From IMG/VR virus record IMGVR_UViG_3300021077_000171, positions 1 to 24,352 of that record: a stretch of DNA of 24,352 nt; one strand, 5' to 3'. Shown here one piece after another: positions 1 to 7,603 of this stretch. Both the position numbers and the translations under genes were made by a program. Below the pieces are notes generated by a model. The model was not told where the DNA came from, ran no database searches, and saw nothing but the letters and a program-made list of their open reading frames with translations. Within the stretch, counting starts at the first letter, position 1, and each line of letters opens with the position of its first letter. Source of the stretch: a virus.

Positions 1-413
1 GATAATCCACTGTAAATGCAGAGAATGCTTAAAATAATCAATCCGATGGAAAAATGGGAAATTTGTTTAAAAATTTTCATGGTGCCAAAACCGCCCCAAT
101 AATGGATATTCAGATCATACCCCTTATCCGCCAGAATTTTTTTACCGCCCTCCCACAAATCCATGTAACGGCAAGATCGAATATCTGTCGCGCCATAAAC
201 AAAAAAATCATGGACGCCCAAATCAATCAGTTCCTTTAAAAATCCCAAATAAACCTTCAAGGGAAAACAAGCATACTCCGGCGCATTGGCCTCGCCCCAG
301 CGTAACATCCGGTCATTGATTTCCGGCAAATCAATAAACTTTTTGCCAAAATAATTAAACATGACCCGAGTGGCAATATGATGATTCAAGCCGTGATATG
401 ATGCGTATTTCAT
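1..413 (-). CDS. CoA-dehydratase activase-related protein (COG3581-like), 3'-truncated by window edge
   Basis: This reading frame opens with ATG at 413 and runs off the left edge without a stop, so only about 137 N-terminal residues are present. It contains a family-typical ACFPLKVYLG stretch followed by a segment with GATDIRSCRYMD and an ADKGYD motif. This layout matches the COG3581 proteins related to 2-hydroxyacyl-CoA dehydratase and its activator, which carry a conserved Cys in a CFP(L/F)K motif and a second Cys in CR.. as likely iron-sulfur ligands. The start lies 2 nt after the stop of the upstream DUF2229-type gene, and such gene pairs are common in anaerobes. The last 20 or so residues before the edge are hydrophobic and do not obviously fit the family, so a further join there cannot be excluded. 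The gene is not phage-like. The family call is from remembered motifs. Confidence 0.6.
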   Translation of the reverse strand, partial: MKYASYHGLNHHIATRVMFNYFGKKFIDLPEINDRMLRWGEANAPEYACFPLKVYLGFLKELIDLGVHDFFVYGATDIRSCRYMDLWEGGKKILADKGYDLNIHYWGGFGTMKIFKQISHFSIGLIILSILCIYSGL

Positions 414-415
414 AA

Positions 416-870
416 TTATTTCAAGACATCAATAAATGCTTCGATTCGAGTGGCTAAACCGGCCTCGCCGCTGGCTTCATCAATCGAGATGGTGGTGACC
501 GGCTTAAATTTTCTAATATCTTTTAAGACATAGGTTTCCATCAGAAAATCCGGTCCGCAGTTAACGGCGTCAAATAAATTATACCTTTAACACTTTTATC
601 TTGAGCCACAGCGGCCAAGGCCAAACGCTCTTCATTGGTCAGATACCAGTGGTTATGAATCTGCAAAGTTAATATCTCTGCTGCTGCCACTTTTTCTGCC
701 TCAGTAATCATCTCCATCGTTCTAATGCCAAACCCATGCTTAATCATTTTTTCGACAATATTCAAACTGACTTGAAAATCATTCGTTAAATAAGGATGAC
801 CGATAATCGCCATTTTATCTTGACTAGAATTATTGATAGACAGTGAATCAATTATTTCGATCGGCATTAA
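416..870 (-). pseudogene. DUF2229/COG3580-like activase-related protein, N-truncated and frameshifted
   Basis: Two overlapping frames together give the C-terminal part of a DUF2229-type protein. The upstream frame (about 870 to 575) carries MAIIGHPYL, the conserved GHPYN-like motif, and ends at VKGIIYL. The downstream frame (574 to 416) carries FDAVNCGPDFLMET and then SIDEASGEAGLATRIEAF, matching the family ending (F.CGPD, DEHTGEAG..TR.EAF.D). The frames differ by one base near a TTT run (572-574). One extra T would restore a continuous GIIYFDAVNCGPD reading. This is either a real frameshift mutation or a single-base sequence error. The N-terminal part of the gene is missing because the sequence changes into the phage gpJ-like gene near 850-880. 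The reading frame can be opened further upstream to 918, but that part is the phage gene in another frame. Confidence 0.6.
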
Positions 871-1279
871 TTGTTCCGACTGCATTCTCAAAATAAATTG
901 GATTGCCATCATCACCATCGCAGATCAATCGTATTGAATTTGGGGCAACAACATGACCGTCGTTGCCGGGTACATACGAAAACACAACCGTGCCGGTTCC
1001 GGCACACAGTTCCTGAATATCATAACCAAGTGTTCTGGCTCTATTCTCAACGTTCCTTCGCTCGGTAGCCGTCAGAAGATTGAACTCCCCACACCAGCGA
1101 TTGACAAGCCATAATGCCTTCTCAAGAGCATGCAGATACAGTTCCAGTACAAAAACACCAAGGTCGTTAGCACATCCAAAGACCCATGACGGGAACAATG
1201 ATGTCGCAAGCGATTGCGCGGCCGCAATCAACGAGTCATAACTTAAATCAGTTATGTTAAACTTGAAGCTGGTTGCCAT
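848..1279 (-). CDS. Baseplate wedge protein, gpJ/gp6-like, C-terminally truncated
   Basis: The 143-residue frame begins at ATG 1279 and overlaps the gp25-like gene by 28 nt. The N-terminal 130 residues have the look of baseplate J / T4 gp6-type wedge proteins. There is a helical start with AQSLATSLFP, then ELYLHALEKALWLVNRWCGEFNLLT, then a TERRNVENRARTLGY segment equivalent to the family's (R)xxLxxLaxxLGY region, and then a beta-rich GTGTVVFSY segment. Wedge proteins of this family normally exceed 300 residues. Here the fold stops at about NPIYFENAVGTI and a stop follows at 848, exactly where the sequence becomes an unrelated bacterial gene in another frame. The truncation is therefore caused by a sequence join near 850-880. 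It is the last recognisable phage gene and lies directly after gp25, as in P2 (W then J). Confidence 0.65.
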   Translation of the reverse strand: MATSFKFNITDLSYDSLIAAAQSLATSLFPSWVFGCANDLGVFVLELYLHALEKALWLVNRWCGEFNLLTATERRNVENRARTLGYDIQELCAGTGTVVFSYVPGNDGHVVAPNSIRLICDGDDGNPIYFENAVGTINADRNN

Positions 1280-1614
1280 ACGTAATCCTCTTGATTTCCC
1301 TGATAGATATAATTGATCGTGACGTTGATATCGCTTTCACTATCACCTTGAGCAAACGACATACCCGACAACAAGATCGATGGAATGTATTTTGCCATCT
1401 TCTGCGTTACCGCAACTGCGAACAGCGTTCGCTCGGGACTTTGGCCTGAATACATAAGTTCCTGTTCAAGCCCCATCACACTAACACCATAGTCCGAATA
1501 GAATATGCGCGTGCCCGGTTGCGTGTTGAACAACATCGCAAGCTGCGAACCCACACCATCGTCTGTTGCAGCCATTCCCGTAGGGCCAATATTAAACGGA
1601 TACGCAAGAATCAT
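1252..1614 (-). CDS. Baseplate wedge protein, gp25/gpW-like
   Basis: This 120-residue protein has the size and pattern of the gp25-like/IraD-fold wedge proteins. There is an N-terminal YPFNIGPTGMAATDDG segment, a helix containing LAMLFNTQPGTRIFYSDYGV (family pattern: I..iL.T..GeR.m.p.fG), and a second helix with TQKMAKYIPSILLSGM. The C-terminus is a strand with DINVTINYIYQGNQE. In phages with contractile tails it joins the hub to the wedges and nucleates sheath assembly. The start at 1614 overlaps the stop of the preceding gene as ATGA, and the 3' end overlaps the gpJ-like start by 28 nt, implying coupled translation. Family assignment is by motif and by position between spike and J genes. 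Confidence 0.75.
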   Translation of the reverse strand: MILAYPFNIGPTGMAATDDGVGSQLAMLFNTQPGTRIFYSDYGVSVMGLEQELMYSGQSPERTLFAVAVTQKMAKYIPSILLSGMSFAQGDSESDINVTINYIYQGNQEDYVWQPASSLT

Positions 1615-1937
1615 GATATTTTTCCCGACACAGTTGAAGGCAATGCCGAAACAATCGATGCCTTTAACGCAGTTCCACCATCCATAGCAACTGGCACACC
1701 ACCCTGAATTGCAGAGACGATGCTATTGACGGCATCGGTCACATTGGTCACTCCATTCGCCGTGATCTCTCCAATCAGAGCTGAACAAATTGCCGAGATC
1801 AAGTTGTTCACATCGGTTCGCATCTCCGCAATCTTATTAGTCGGAACACCCGCTGCAATCAGATTCAGTTTGATGCCATTGTCAAAAAAAGTCGTAAGCG
1901 CAGTATTCGTCGGTCGAGTCGCATCCAATGCCATCAT
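1611..1937 (-). CDS. Small baseplate-operon protein of unknown function
   Basis: This is a 108-residue acidic-neutral protein rich in Ala, Val, Ile, Thr and Ser, without Cys, Trp or Tyr. It is predicted mostly helical, with repeated short hydrophobic helices such as VNNLISAICSALIGEIT and AVNSIVSAIQGGVPV. It starts at ATG 1937 (a second ATG follows at once) with an ATGA overlap on the spike-like gene, and ends in an ATGA overlap with the gp25-like gene, so it is translated as part of the baseplate block. I do not recognise the family. By position it could be a spike-associated or wedge-associated structural protein. It shows no PAAR-like sequence. Confidence 0.6.
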   Translation of the reverse strand: MMALDATRPTNTALTTFFDNGIKLNLIAAGVPTNKIAEMRTDVNNLISAICSALIGEITANGVTNVTDAVNSIVSAIQGGVPVAMDGGTALKASIVSALPSTVSGKIS

Positions 1938-2638
1938 TCACCTACAATGTTCGAAACAAAATCGTTGCTCTGTTCCATGCCAGTATTCGCCAGCTCAACA
2001 ACGTTGGGAAGAATCGGAGCCGGCACTCCCAGATTCCCCATAACAAAAGCCGCAGCATTATTCAATATCCAATCCAGTGTCGGTTTCAACACCACATACT
2101 GACCATTTATTTTCACACCAATCTTATCGGTCGTGATGGCATTACCAAAACAATCTTTCCAGGACATTCCGGACTTTGACCATGACTGACTATTGCCGAC
2201 TTTGCTGTCAGTTATAATTACATTCTCAGAGCCAACAGTTCGATCGATTACAATAGATGTTCCGTCTACATGAACAAGCTTAAACACATTCGCATTAACG
2301 GTGTCATCGAAACTCATCTTCCAGTTCTCGGTAAAGAACAATCGCACATACGGATAATTTGTCAACGCCTCTGCAGGAACTTTGCCTTCGAGAAAACAAA
2401 ATCCATCCCAAACCAAATACGCTTCATGTTCACGTTCATCGTGCATTTTCTGTCCAACGATCCAGACACCAAGACAGTCGCCATATTTCGTCAACCACTC
2501 CCGGGTCGGCATTTCGAATGCACCGAAACGCATCTTCGGCATCGCCCACCGCAGCTCACGCTTATACCAAACCCTGAGCCAACCGATTTTCTCGGTGTCG
2601 TCTTCAAATTCAGTGACCGCGATTTTTGCCAGATACAT
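1934..2638 (-). CDS. Baseplate/spike-like protein (possible gpV/gp5-type OB-domain protein)
   Basis: The 234-residue frame starts at ATG 2638. It follows the gpD-like hub gene after a 107-nt AT-rich gap and lacks a strong SD, so the start is less certain than its neighbours. The N-terminal half is beta-rich with aromatic residues. The middle has a run of short strands (VFKLVHVDGTSIVIDRT, then NVIITDSKVGN) ending in NAITTDKIGVKINGQYVVLKP. That is typical of spike proteins, in which an OB domain precedes a beta-helical needle with repeated D/N-G turns. The position between hub and gp25 supports a spike or spike-adapter role in membrane puncture. The C-terminal 50 residues are hydrophobic and Pro-containing. 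I do not see the lysozyme domain of T4 gp5. The spike call is inferred mainly from order and beta pattern. Confidence 0.55.
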   Translation of the reverse strand: MYLAKIAVTEFEDDTEKIGWLRVWYKRELRWAMPKMRFGAFEMPTREWLTKYGDCLGVWIVGQKMHDEREHEAYLVWDGFCFLEGKVPAEALTNYPYVRLFFTENWKMSFDDTVNANVFKLVHVDGTSIVIDRTVGSENVIITDSKVGNSQSWSKSGMSWKDCFGNAITTDKIGVKINGQYVVLKPTLDWILNNAAAFVMGNLGVPAPILPNVVELANTGMEQSNDFVSNIVGE

Positions 2639-2745
2639 AGGTGTTGTAGGATGTTATTTAAAGCGTTTTTAAACCGTCCTATTTACTTTGTAGAACGTTA
2701 AAACATATCGTTTGATATATTGAATATATGGAGACAAAAAAAACA
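2639..2745 (-). other. AT-rich intergenic gap with possible weak terminator or processing site
   Basis: This is the longest gap inside the tail block. Just after the hub stop codon the minus strand reads AAGGT-loop-ACCTT followed, 7 nt later, by eight Ts (about 2734-2765), a poor rho-independent terminator shape. Beyond it lie a short ATATATT/AATATAT dyad and AT-rich sequence up to the next start. I see no convincing promoter. Confidence 0.25.
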
Positions 2746-4158
2746 TTACAAGGTCAATTTCACCTTTTGTGTGTACTTGCTCCCATCGATCGAATGCGTT
2801 ACAGTCGTCGCAAACCATTTGATGTTGTCGCTTGAACTATACTTACCACCAAGATTCTCGATCAGATAAACCATTCGCGGCCTGATGTTGGTGTTGCCTT
2901 CAATCAGCGATGCCGTCATCACGATACCGGCACTGTTACTCTTTTTATACGCCCGGTTCAAAGCGCTTTGGACATTTACCCTGGCTCTGACGGGATCCTT
3001 TACATCACCCTTCGTAACCGGCACATCCGACGGCGTGGTTTTCTTGCCAGCCGGCTTTACCGCAATCACATACGTGACATATTTTTTAACCGAATCCCAG
3101 TTAAACGAACCATCGAACATCCCCAGCGCCTGACTCATAAGATTGGTCTGGGCAATGCCGGTATTACTGTCCTCATCCTTCTTAATCAAATCCGTATTAA
3201 TTGTGAACGAATCAAAGAACTCATCGAACGTCATCGGCACGGTTCCACCATTTTGAAGAACCTCATTCACCATCTCGTCGTCACCAGTAAAGGCATCAGC
3301 AGGAACTTCAATCAAAGGTTCATCAGCTTGGATGTCAGGGTTGTCGTCAATCTCAGCACTCATCAACATCTTACCAGTAGCAGCCGTTGGATCTTGGTCG
3401 ACAATGATGTCCGTGTTTTCCATCGGATACATAAGTCCAATAGCTGAAGTCTTCGCCATCAAATCAGCTTCCGGTACGAAGAAAAGAACCGGTGCGTTGT
3501 CTACGGTCTGAACATAAACAACACAATCACATCCATTGAACTTGGAGTTGTATTGCCTGTTGTCGCCATGAGCTAATCGTTTCAGAAACTTCCAGTCCGA
3601 TTCGCCTTGATTCTGTTGTATCACCTCTCCCTTGCCGTTGGATACAGCTCCAATATATTTTTCCGGTATCTTAACCACGATACTGGAAATCGACTGATCG
3701 TCAAGGTAGGGTTGACAAATCTTCTTCACGATATCGGCACGCGTCATCGGTTTTGCATTTATCCCTGCACCGAATGTTCGTGGCATCGACGGCTTGTTCT
3801 TTGTCAAAAGCCATCCCGGATCATAGACAACAACATTAAGCGACGGCCTACCATCTGCAGGAAAGTGCGGTAACAACTTTCCAATCACACCGTAAAACAT
3901 TTCATTGGAATCATTCAAGAACGTGGTGCCATCAACGTATCCAAACCAATACGAGACCCCGTCGCCCTGCGAAAGTCCGTCCATAAATCGCATGACACTC
4001 TGAGCATCCGTGCTAACCAAATTAAACGTCAACTTATCAAGCGACTCACTGTTTTCCTCAAACTCAACGTGGCCAGCAACATTATCGGTTATATCAATCC
4101 ACTTGTCGTTCTTGTCTTGAATCTCTATTCTAAACCATGCACTTCTTACACTGCTCAA
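2746..4158 (-). CDS. Baseplate hub protein, gpD (late control D)/gp27-like
   Basis: The 470-residue protein carries the core signature of the gpD/gp27/VgrG hub family: ESDWKFLKRLA followed by a Tyr-containing strand region and APVLFFVPE (family pattern: nEsDwdFL.RLa....y.....L.f). Upstream is a beta-rich domain with FEENSESLDKLTFNLVS and a MFYGVIGKL strand. The C-terminus has IEGNTNIRPRMVYLIENLGGKYSS, matching the family's R.G..v.I.G....G.Y.V....H. The start is TTG at 4158, overlapping the previous stop as TTGA, with AAGGA 7 nt upstream. No nearby in-frame ATG is better placed. The protein would form the trimeric hub ring on which the spike sits, at the end of the tail tube. Confidence 0.75.
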   Translation of the reverse strand: MSSVRSAWFRIEIQDKNDKWIDITDNVAGHVEFEENSESLDKLTFNLVSTDAQSVMRFMDGLSQGDGVSYWFGYVDGTTFLNDSNEMFYGVIGKLLPHFPADGRPSLNVVVYDPGWLLTKNKPSMPRTFGAGINAKPMTRADIVKKICQPYLDDQSISSIVVKIPEKYIGAVSNGKGEVIQQNQGESDWKFLKRLAHGDNRQYNSKFNGCDCVVYVQTVDNAPVLFFVPEADLMAKTSAIGLMYPMENTDIIVDQDPTAATGKMLMSAEIDDNPDIQADEPLIEVPADAFTGDDEMVNEVLQNGGTVPMTFDEFFDSFTINTDLIKKDEDSNTGIAQTNLMSQALGMFDGSFNWDSVKKYVTYVIAVKPAGKKTTPSDVPVTKGDVKDPVRARVNVQSALNRAYKKSNSAGIVMTASLIEGNTNIRPRMVYLIENLGGKYSSSDNIKWFATTVTHSIDGSKYTQKVKLTL

Positions 4159-4451
4159 GGTTGGTTCCTTATCAGTGTCATCGGATTTTCAAGCGGTATC
4201 AAAATCGTTTCTCCAACTTGCCATGACCCCGGATCTCGCAACTGATTCAAGTCGGCAATCACACACCAATACCGCGCATTCCCCCAAAGCTGTTGAGCCA
4301 CACATTCAAGCGGATGCTGAAACTGTAAGGTATTGACATCATCGTACGTGAGCGTGTACGGAACCGTTTTCGACGACACCAATGGCAATCGAATTCCAGG
4401 ATACTGAGTTCCGTCGTCAGCAGTCAGCGTATCAACAGGCAATATATTCAC
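4155..4451 (-). CDS. Baseplate wedge/LysM-like protein (gp53-type)
   Basis: This short protein has a C-terminal LysM-like module with the characteristic QLWGNARYWCVIADLNQL, then DPGSWQVGETILIP. It matches the (L)WG....W..Ia..N...dp..l.pG..L.iP pattern of gp53/gpX-type baseplate proteins. These sit at the tube-hub interface of contractile tails and injection systems. I prefer the GTG start at 4451, which lies 7 nt after GGAG and gives 98 aa. A TTG at 4457 overlapping the previous stop as TTGA would give 100 aa. It lies between the CIS-tube-like and gpD-like hub genes, as in many injection-system clusters. Confidence 0.65.
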   Translation of the reverse strand: MNILPVDTLTADDGTQYPGIRLPLVSSKTVPYTLTYDDVNTLQFQHPLECVAQQLWGNARYWCVIADLNQLRDPGSWQVGETILIPLENPMTLIRNQP

Positions 4452-4453
4452 AA

Positions 4454-5071
4454 TCAAACTCCACTCTTAATCGTTGACAAACCCGTCGTAATCGATGAAC
4501 CGAGAACAGCCAAGACCCGGCGTTCGGCATCTGCAACATCTGCCATCCATCCATCTTCAATAACGACCAACTTTATTTTGGTGAACATGCGCTGTGGAAT
4601 CAGTGCCCGATTGAACAGACCCTGACGCACAGGTGCACTGACGAGCTTGCATTTAGCCCACTTGAGTCCATAAACAAAATAGCAGTCAGGCGGTTGTGTA
4701 AATCGACGCATTGTCCGATTTGGAACCAAAGTCTGCAGCGACACCCCATTCTTAATCGCAGACGAAACCGAAAACGATTGCGGCAACTTAAAGGTTTCCA
4801 GTACCGCTATCACATCAAGAACTCCATAAGCTCGCACCGCATTCGCACTCCCGGAGGCCGGTGTCGAATCTGCCATCACATCAAACTCAATCGTTGACTC
4901 GCCATTATTCACATACTGCAGAATCGGTCTATCCCATCCAGCAGGAGAAAGCGAATCATACTTCACCGACTTGTCGGTACTGATTTCATGCGGATTGAAT
5001 TGAAAACGGAAGAACAAACCCGCATCCGGATTCGCAAGCATACCTCGAATCGACATCGCCGTTGTAGGCAT
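4454..5071 (-). CDS. CIS-tube/hub adapter protein with N-terminal FxFNP motif
   Basis: The 205-residue protein opens with LFFRFQFNPHEISTDKSVKY and then YVNNGESTIEFDVMAD. This resembles the N-terminal region of the contractile-injection-system tube/LysM adapter family (F.FNP..i......, then G....l.f...fD). Later segments KWAKCKLVSAPV and FNRALIPQRMFTKIKLVVIED match the repeated beta-strand layout of that family. The protein probably caps the tube and links tape measure and hub. The start overlaps the tape measure stop as TAATG, a coupling arrangement. The family usually ends in a LysM domain, but here the LysM-like piece is the next separate gene. Confidence 0.6.
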   Translation of the reverse strand: MPTTAMSIRGMLANPDAGLFFRFQFNPHEISTDKSVKYDSLSPAGWDRPILQYVNNGESTIEFDVMADSTPASGSANAVRAYGVLDVIAVLETFKLPQSFSVSSAIKNGVSLQTLVPNRTMRRFTQPPDCYFVYGLKWAKCKLVSAPVRQGLFNRALIPQRMFTKIKLVVIEDGWMADVADAERRVLAVLGSSITTGLSTIKSGV

Positions 5072-7302
5072 TAGTGCTTTTCCTTTTCTGCCAACTGTTT
5101 CGTGATTTCGTCAACGATCTTAGACGCAATTTCTTTCGGATCTCCATTCTGAGAAATAATCGTGATACCACCTGCGAAATGATACTTACCATCACCGTCG
5201 CGTTTAGCATGAGATGCAAGCATATTCGCATACGTCCGGAGAGATTCGCCAGAGCCAACCTCCTTACTGACAGAATAGGTCTTTCCACCACTCGTGGTGA
5301 CGTTATCAGAATGCGCGACTGTGTTTCCACCTTCCCACTTACCGACGCGATCGAAATCTTTTCCGGTAATACTTTGCAGATTACTTATCTGGGTGGGATT
5401 CCATTTTCCAGTGACAAGATACTCTATCCATTGACTCGGACTAAATAGAGCTGCAAGATTGTTGACGATGAGATCAATAACACCAAGGACAGAACTCAAT
5501 CCTCTTTTGAATGCATGCACAATATCATCCCAGTTCGTAGCAAGAGTATAAATAAGAGCTATAACCGCAGATACAATCAAGATAATTGGATTTGCATCCG
5601 CAGCAAGATTAAACAACCATTGCGCTGCAGTAGCAGCCTCGGTGGCAACCTTTAACGATATCCATAGCCCAGCAAGGAATCCTAGAACCTGACCTATCCC
5701 ACGCAGGTTGTCGGTTCCGCTTGGGAGAATATCAAAAAACCATCCAATCAATTTCATAAACGGTTTTGCTGCCGTCAGAGCAACATTAAAAGCATCACCA
5801 GCACCTTCCATAAAACCACCGAAAAACGCACCGGCCCTGATCTTTACCTCTTCGATAAAGACCAGAAACGGTATCAAGTGGTTCTGCATATTCGACCGTG
5901 CCTCTTCCTCTGAATCAGAGGTCAGGCCGGCGAATCTCAACACCGCATCAAACATTTTTCCTACCGCACCGGTGATACCACCAACAATACCGCCAAAGAA
6001 TTTCCATGTCGCTTCCCAACCCGCACGACTTCTGGCAAAACTCTCGTCTAATCGAGTAATAAACGCACCAATACCCTTCAACGAACCCATGAACGGTCCC
6101 TCAAGCGTTGCACCAAGACTTCGCTTAAAAGAATCCCAACGATTCTGCATGTTCGAGATCTGACCAGGGAGCGAATTCAAGTTGATCAGATTCATCGTGC
6201 TCACCTTACCCTGTGTCTTTTCAGGTGTAAAGTTCGCGGCATCAGAAAGCATCTGAGCAAGGTCTTTTGCAGACGACAACCGAACCAATAACCCGGCACT
6301 ATAACCACCGACCAATCTACTCATATCACCATAAGGAATGCCCTGCAACTTCTTCATGACGTTGAAAAATCCATGCGTCTTGATATCAAGATCGGAGAAC
6401 GTCAATCCGTATTGCTGTAACATTTTAGTATGGTATGGAAGGTTCTGAGACAACATCTGGAACAACATCCGCAATCTCGTCGCACCCTCAGCGCCATAAT
6501 ACAAATCGGTTCTGCCAAGGATTGACAACAACTCATTGAACGGAACCTTCATTGTCGATGCTTCCGTGCCCACCAACTTCAATTCCTCGGTGATTCTATT
6601 GGCCCGGATACTGGTTCGGTTCAATGCCATTGCCATCTGGTCAAACATTTGCGTAGTCTCACTGATAGGACGACCATATTGTGCAACCAATCTGAGGATG
6701 GACACACCGTTCTCTCTAACCTCTGATTGTGTTGCTTGCGAATAATTGATAACGGACTGTGTAAATCCTTTCACCTTGTCCGCAGACATCGGCAACGTTG
6801 TCGTCAAATCATAGGCAGCATCAACAATCTTTTGCATACTCACAACACCATGAGTAGACATTTCATTGAATTGGTGCAAAATCATAGACATTTCTTCGTT
6901 GGTATAACCGGTTCCAGCCTGCACATTCTTCGCCGCATACTCAACGTTCTTTGTCGTCTCAAGGATCTCGGAGATACCTCGCTTTATCATGTATATACCA
7001 CCTAGAACAGTGATATACGGAAACAATCGCACCACGCCAGCCCGGAAGTCAACCAGATGCTGACGATGGTGTTCAAGCGTATTACCAAAATTATGGACCG
7101 CATTGGTGGTTCGATTAGCATTATGCTCAGTCGTTAAAAAATCACGACCCATTTTGTCAACAGCAGAACCGGTTGTCTTTGAATTCTTAGTCAGATTCTC
7201 AGCTAAATTGATTAACTTCTCCAACGCCGAATTGATCTTGTTGGCATTGACCGAAGCACCATCAGCAATATTGATTGCCAGTCCCAGATTCAAACCATCC
7301 AT
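5071..7302 (-). CDS. Tail tape measure protein
   Basis: The 743-residue protein has the expected layout of a tape measure: a helical N-terminal region, then a TP901-type core with YAAKNVQAGTGYTNEEM, MQKIVDAAYDLTT and EVRENGVSILRLVAQYGRP (about residues 120-220). Gly/Ala-rich hydrophobic stretches follow, including ANPIILIVSAVIALIYTLATNW starting near residue 570, which has the NPI..i..aI..li.l...W signature. A charged C-terminus ends in AEKEKH. In the tail the protein sets tail length and helps DNA entry. Its modest size fits a tail of roughly 100 nm (inference at about 0.15 nm per residue). It starts at ATG 7302 after AGGA-TAAGTT, 16 nt after the frameshift product ends, in the standard chaperone-then-tape-measure order. 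Confidence 0.9.
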   Translation of the reverse strand: MDGLNLGLAINIADGASVNANKINSALEKLINLAENLTKNSKTTGSAVDKMGRDFLTTEHNANRTTNAVHNFGNTLEHHRQHLVDFRAGVVRLFPYITVLGGIYMIKRGISEILETTKNVEYAAKNVQAGTGYTNEEMSMILHQFNEMSTHGVVSMQKIVDAAYDLTTTLPMSADKVKGFTQSVINYSQATQSEVRENGVSILRLVAQYGRPISETTQMFDQMAMALNRTSIRANRITEELKLVGTEASTMKVPFNELLSILGRTDLYYGAEGATRLRMLFQMLSQNLPYHTKMLQQYGLTFSDLDIKTHGFFNVMKKLQGIPYGDMSRLVGGYSAGLLVRLSSAKDLAQMLSDAANFTPEKTQGKVSTMNLINLNSLPGQISNMQNRWDSFKRSLGATLEGPFMGSLKGIGAFITRLDESFARSRAGWEATWKFFGGIVGGITGAVGKMFDAVLRFAGLTSDSEEEARSNMQNHLIPFLVFIEEVKIRAGAFFGGFMEGAGDAFNVALTAAKPFMKLIGWFFDILPSGTDNLRGIGQVLGFLAGLWISLKVATEAATAAQWLFNLAADANPIILIVSAVIALIYTLATNWDDIVHAFKRGLSSVLGVIDLIVNNLAALFSPSQWIEYLVTGKWNPTQISNLQSITGKDFDRVGKWEGGNTVAHSDNVTTSGGKTYSVSKEVGSGESLRTYANMLASHAKRDGDGKYHFAGGITIISQNGDPKEIASKIVDEITKQLAEKEKH

Positions 7303-7318
7303 AACTTATCCTAAGCTA

Positions 7319-7603
7319 CTACCCTAATCCGTTACAATGTGCGATCGTTTCAAGGAGCACTCGTCTCCAATCGTTTTCATTTTCCATGTCCTTGACAATT
7401 CGTTCAAACATCTTTATCCGTCTCGGGCGAGTCATCATCGTTATCTCTTTTTCAGTAAATCCGGTATGCGTTGCAATCACATACTCCTGTTCATCCAACG
7501 CATACTCGAAGTCATCGTGAAACAGTAACGCTGCTAACTCACCAAGGGAAAAAAAGACGCGTAATCCAATGCAGTCTTTATCGTTGTCTGACACTCCCCG
7601 CAT
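7319..7603 (-). CDS. Frameshift extension (T part) of the tail/hub assembly chaperone
   Basis: This frame is open from 7603 to 7319, overlaps the end of the 283-residue chaperone gene by 70 nt and lies in its -1 frame. It has an ATG at 7603 but no SD there. A heptamer T_TTT_TTT lies in the correct phase at 7549-7555 (zero frame TCT TTT TTT CCC). Slippage would join residue 279 of the upstream frame (..DYASFF) directly to SLGELAALLFHDDFEYALDEQ, adding 76 residues to give a 355-aa fusion. Such -1 frameshifting between two chaperone frames before the tape measure gene is the rule in lambda (G/GT) and known in P2 (E/E'). The segment SLGELAALL to the stop is the functionally meaningful part. I regard the ATG-initiated form as unlikely. 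Confidence 0.7.
   Translation of the reverse strand: MRGVSDNDKDCIGLRVFFSLGELAALLFHDDFEYALDEQEYVIATHTGFTEKEITMMTRPRRIKMFERIVKDMENENDWRRVLLETIAHCNGLG

Noticed and set aside
1505-2701. Several plus-strand open frames opposite the baseplate genes (also elsewhere opposite the structural block)
   Set aside because: They lie wholly within minus-strand genes of recognised families, lack SDs and have no protein-like composition. Similar plus-strand frames over the rest of the window were dismissed for the same reason.
7319-7603. A free-standing 94-aa gene
   Set aside because: No SD precedes its ATG, the first 18 residues lie in the overlap and look random, and a -1 slippery site joins the upstream frame instead.
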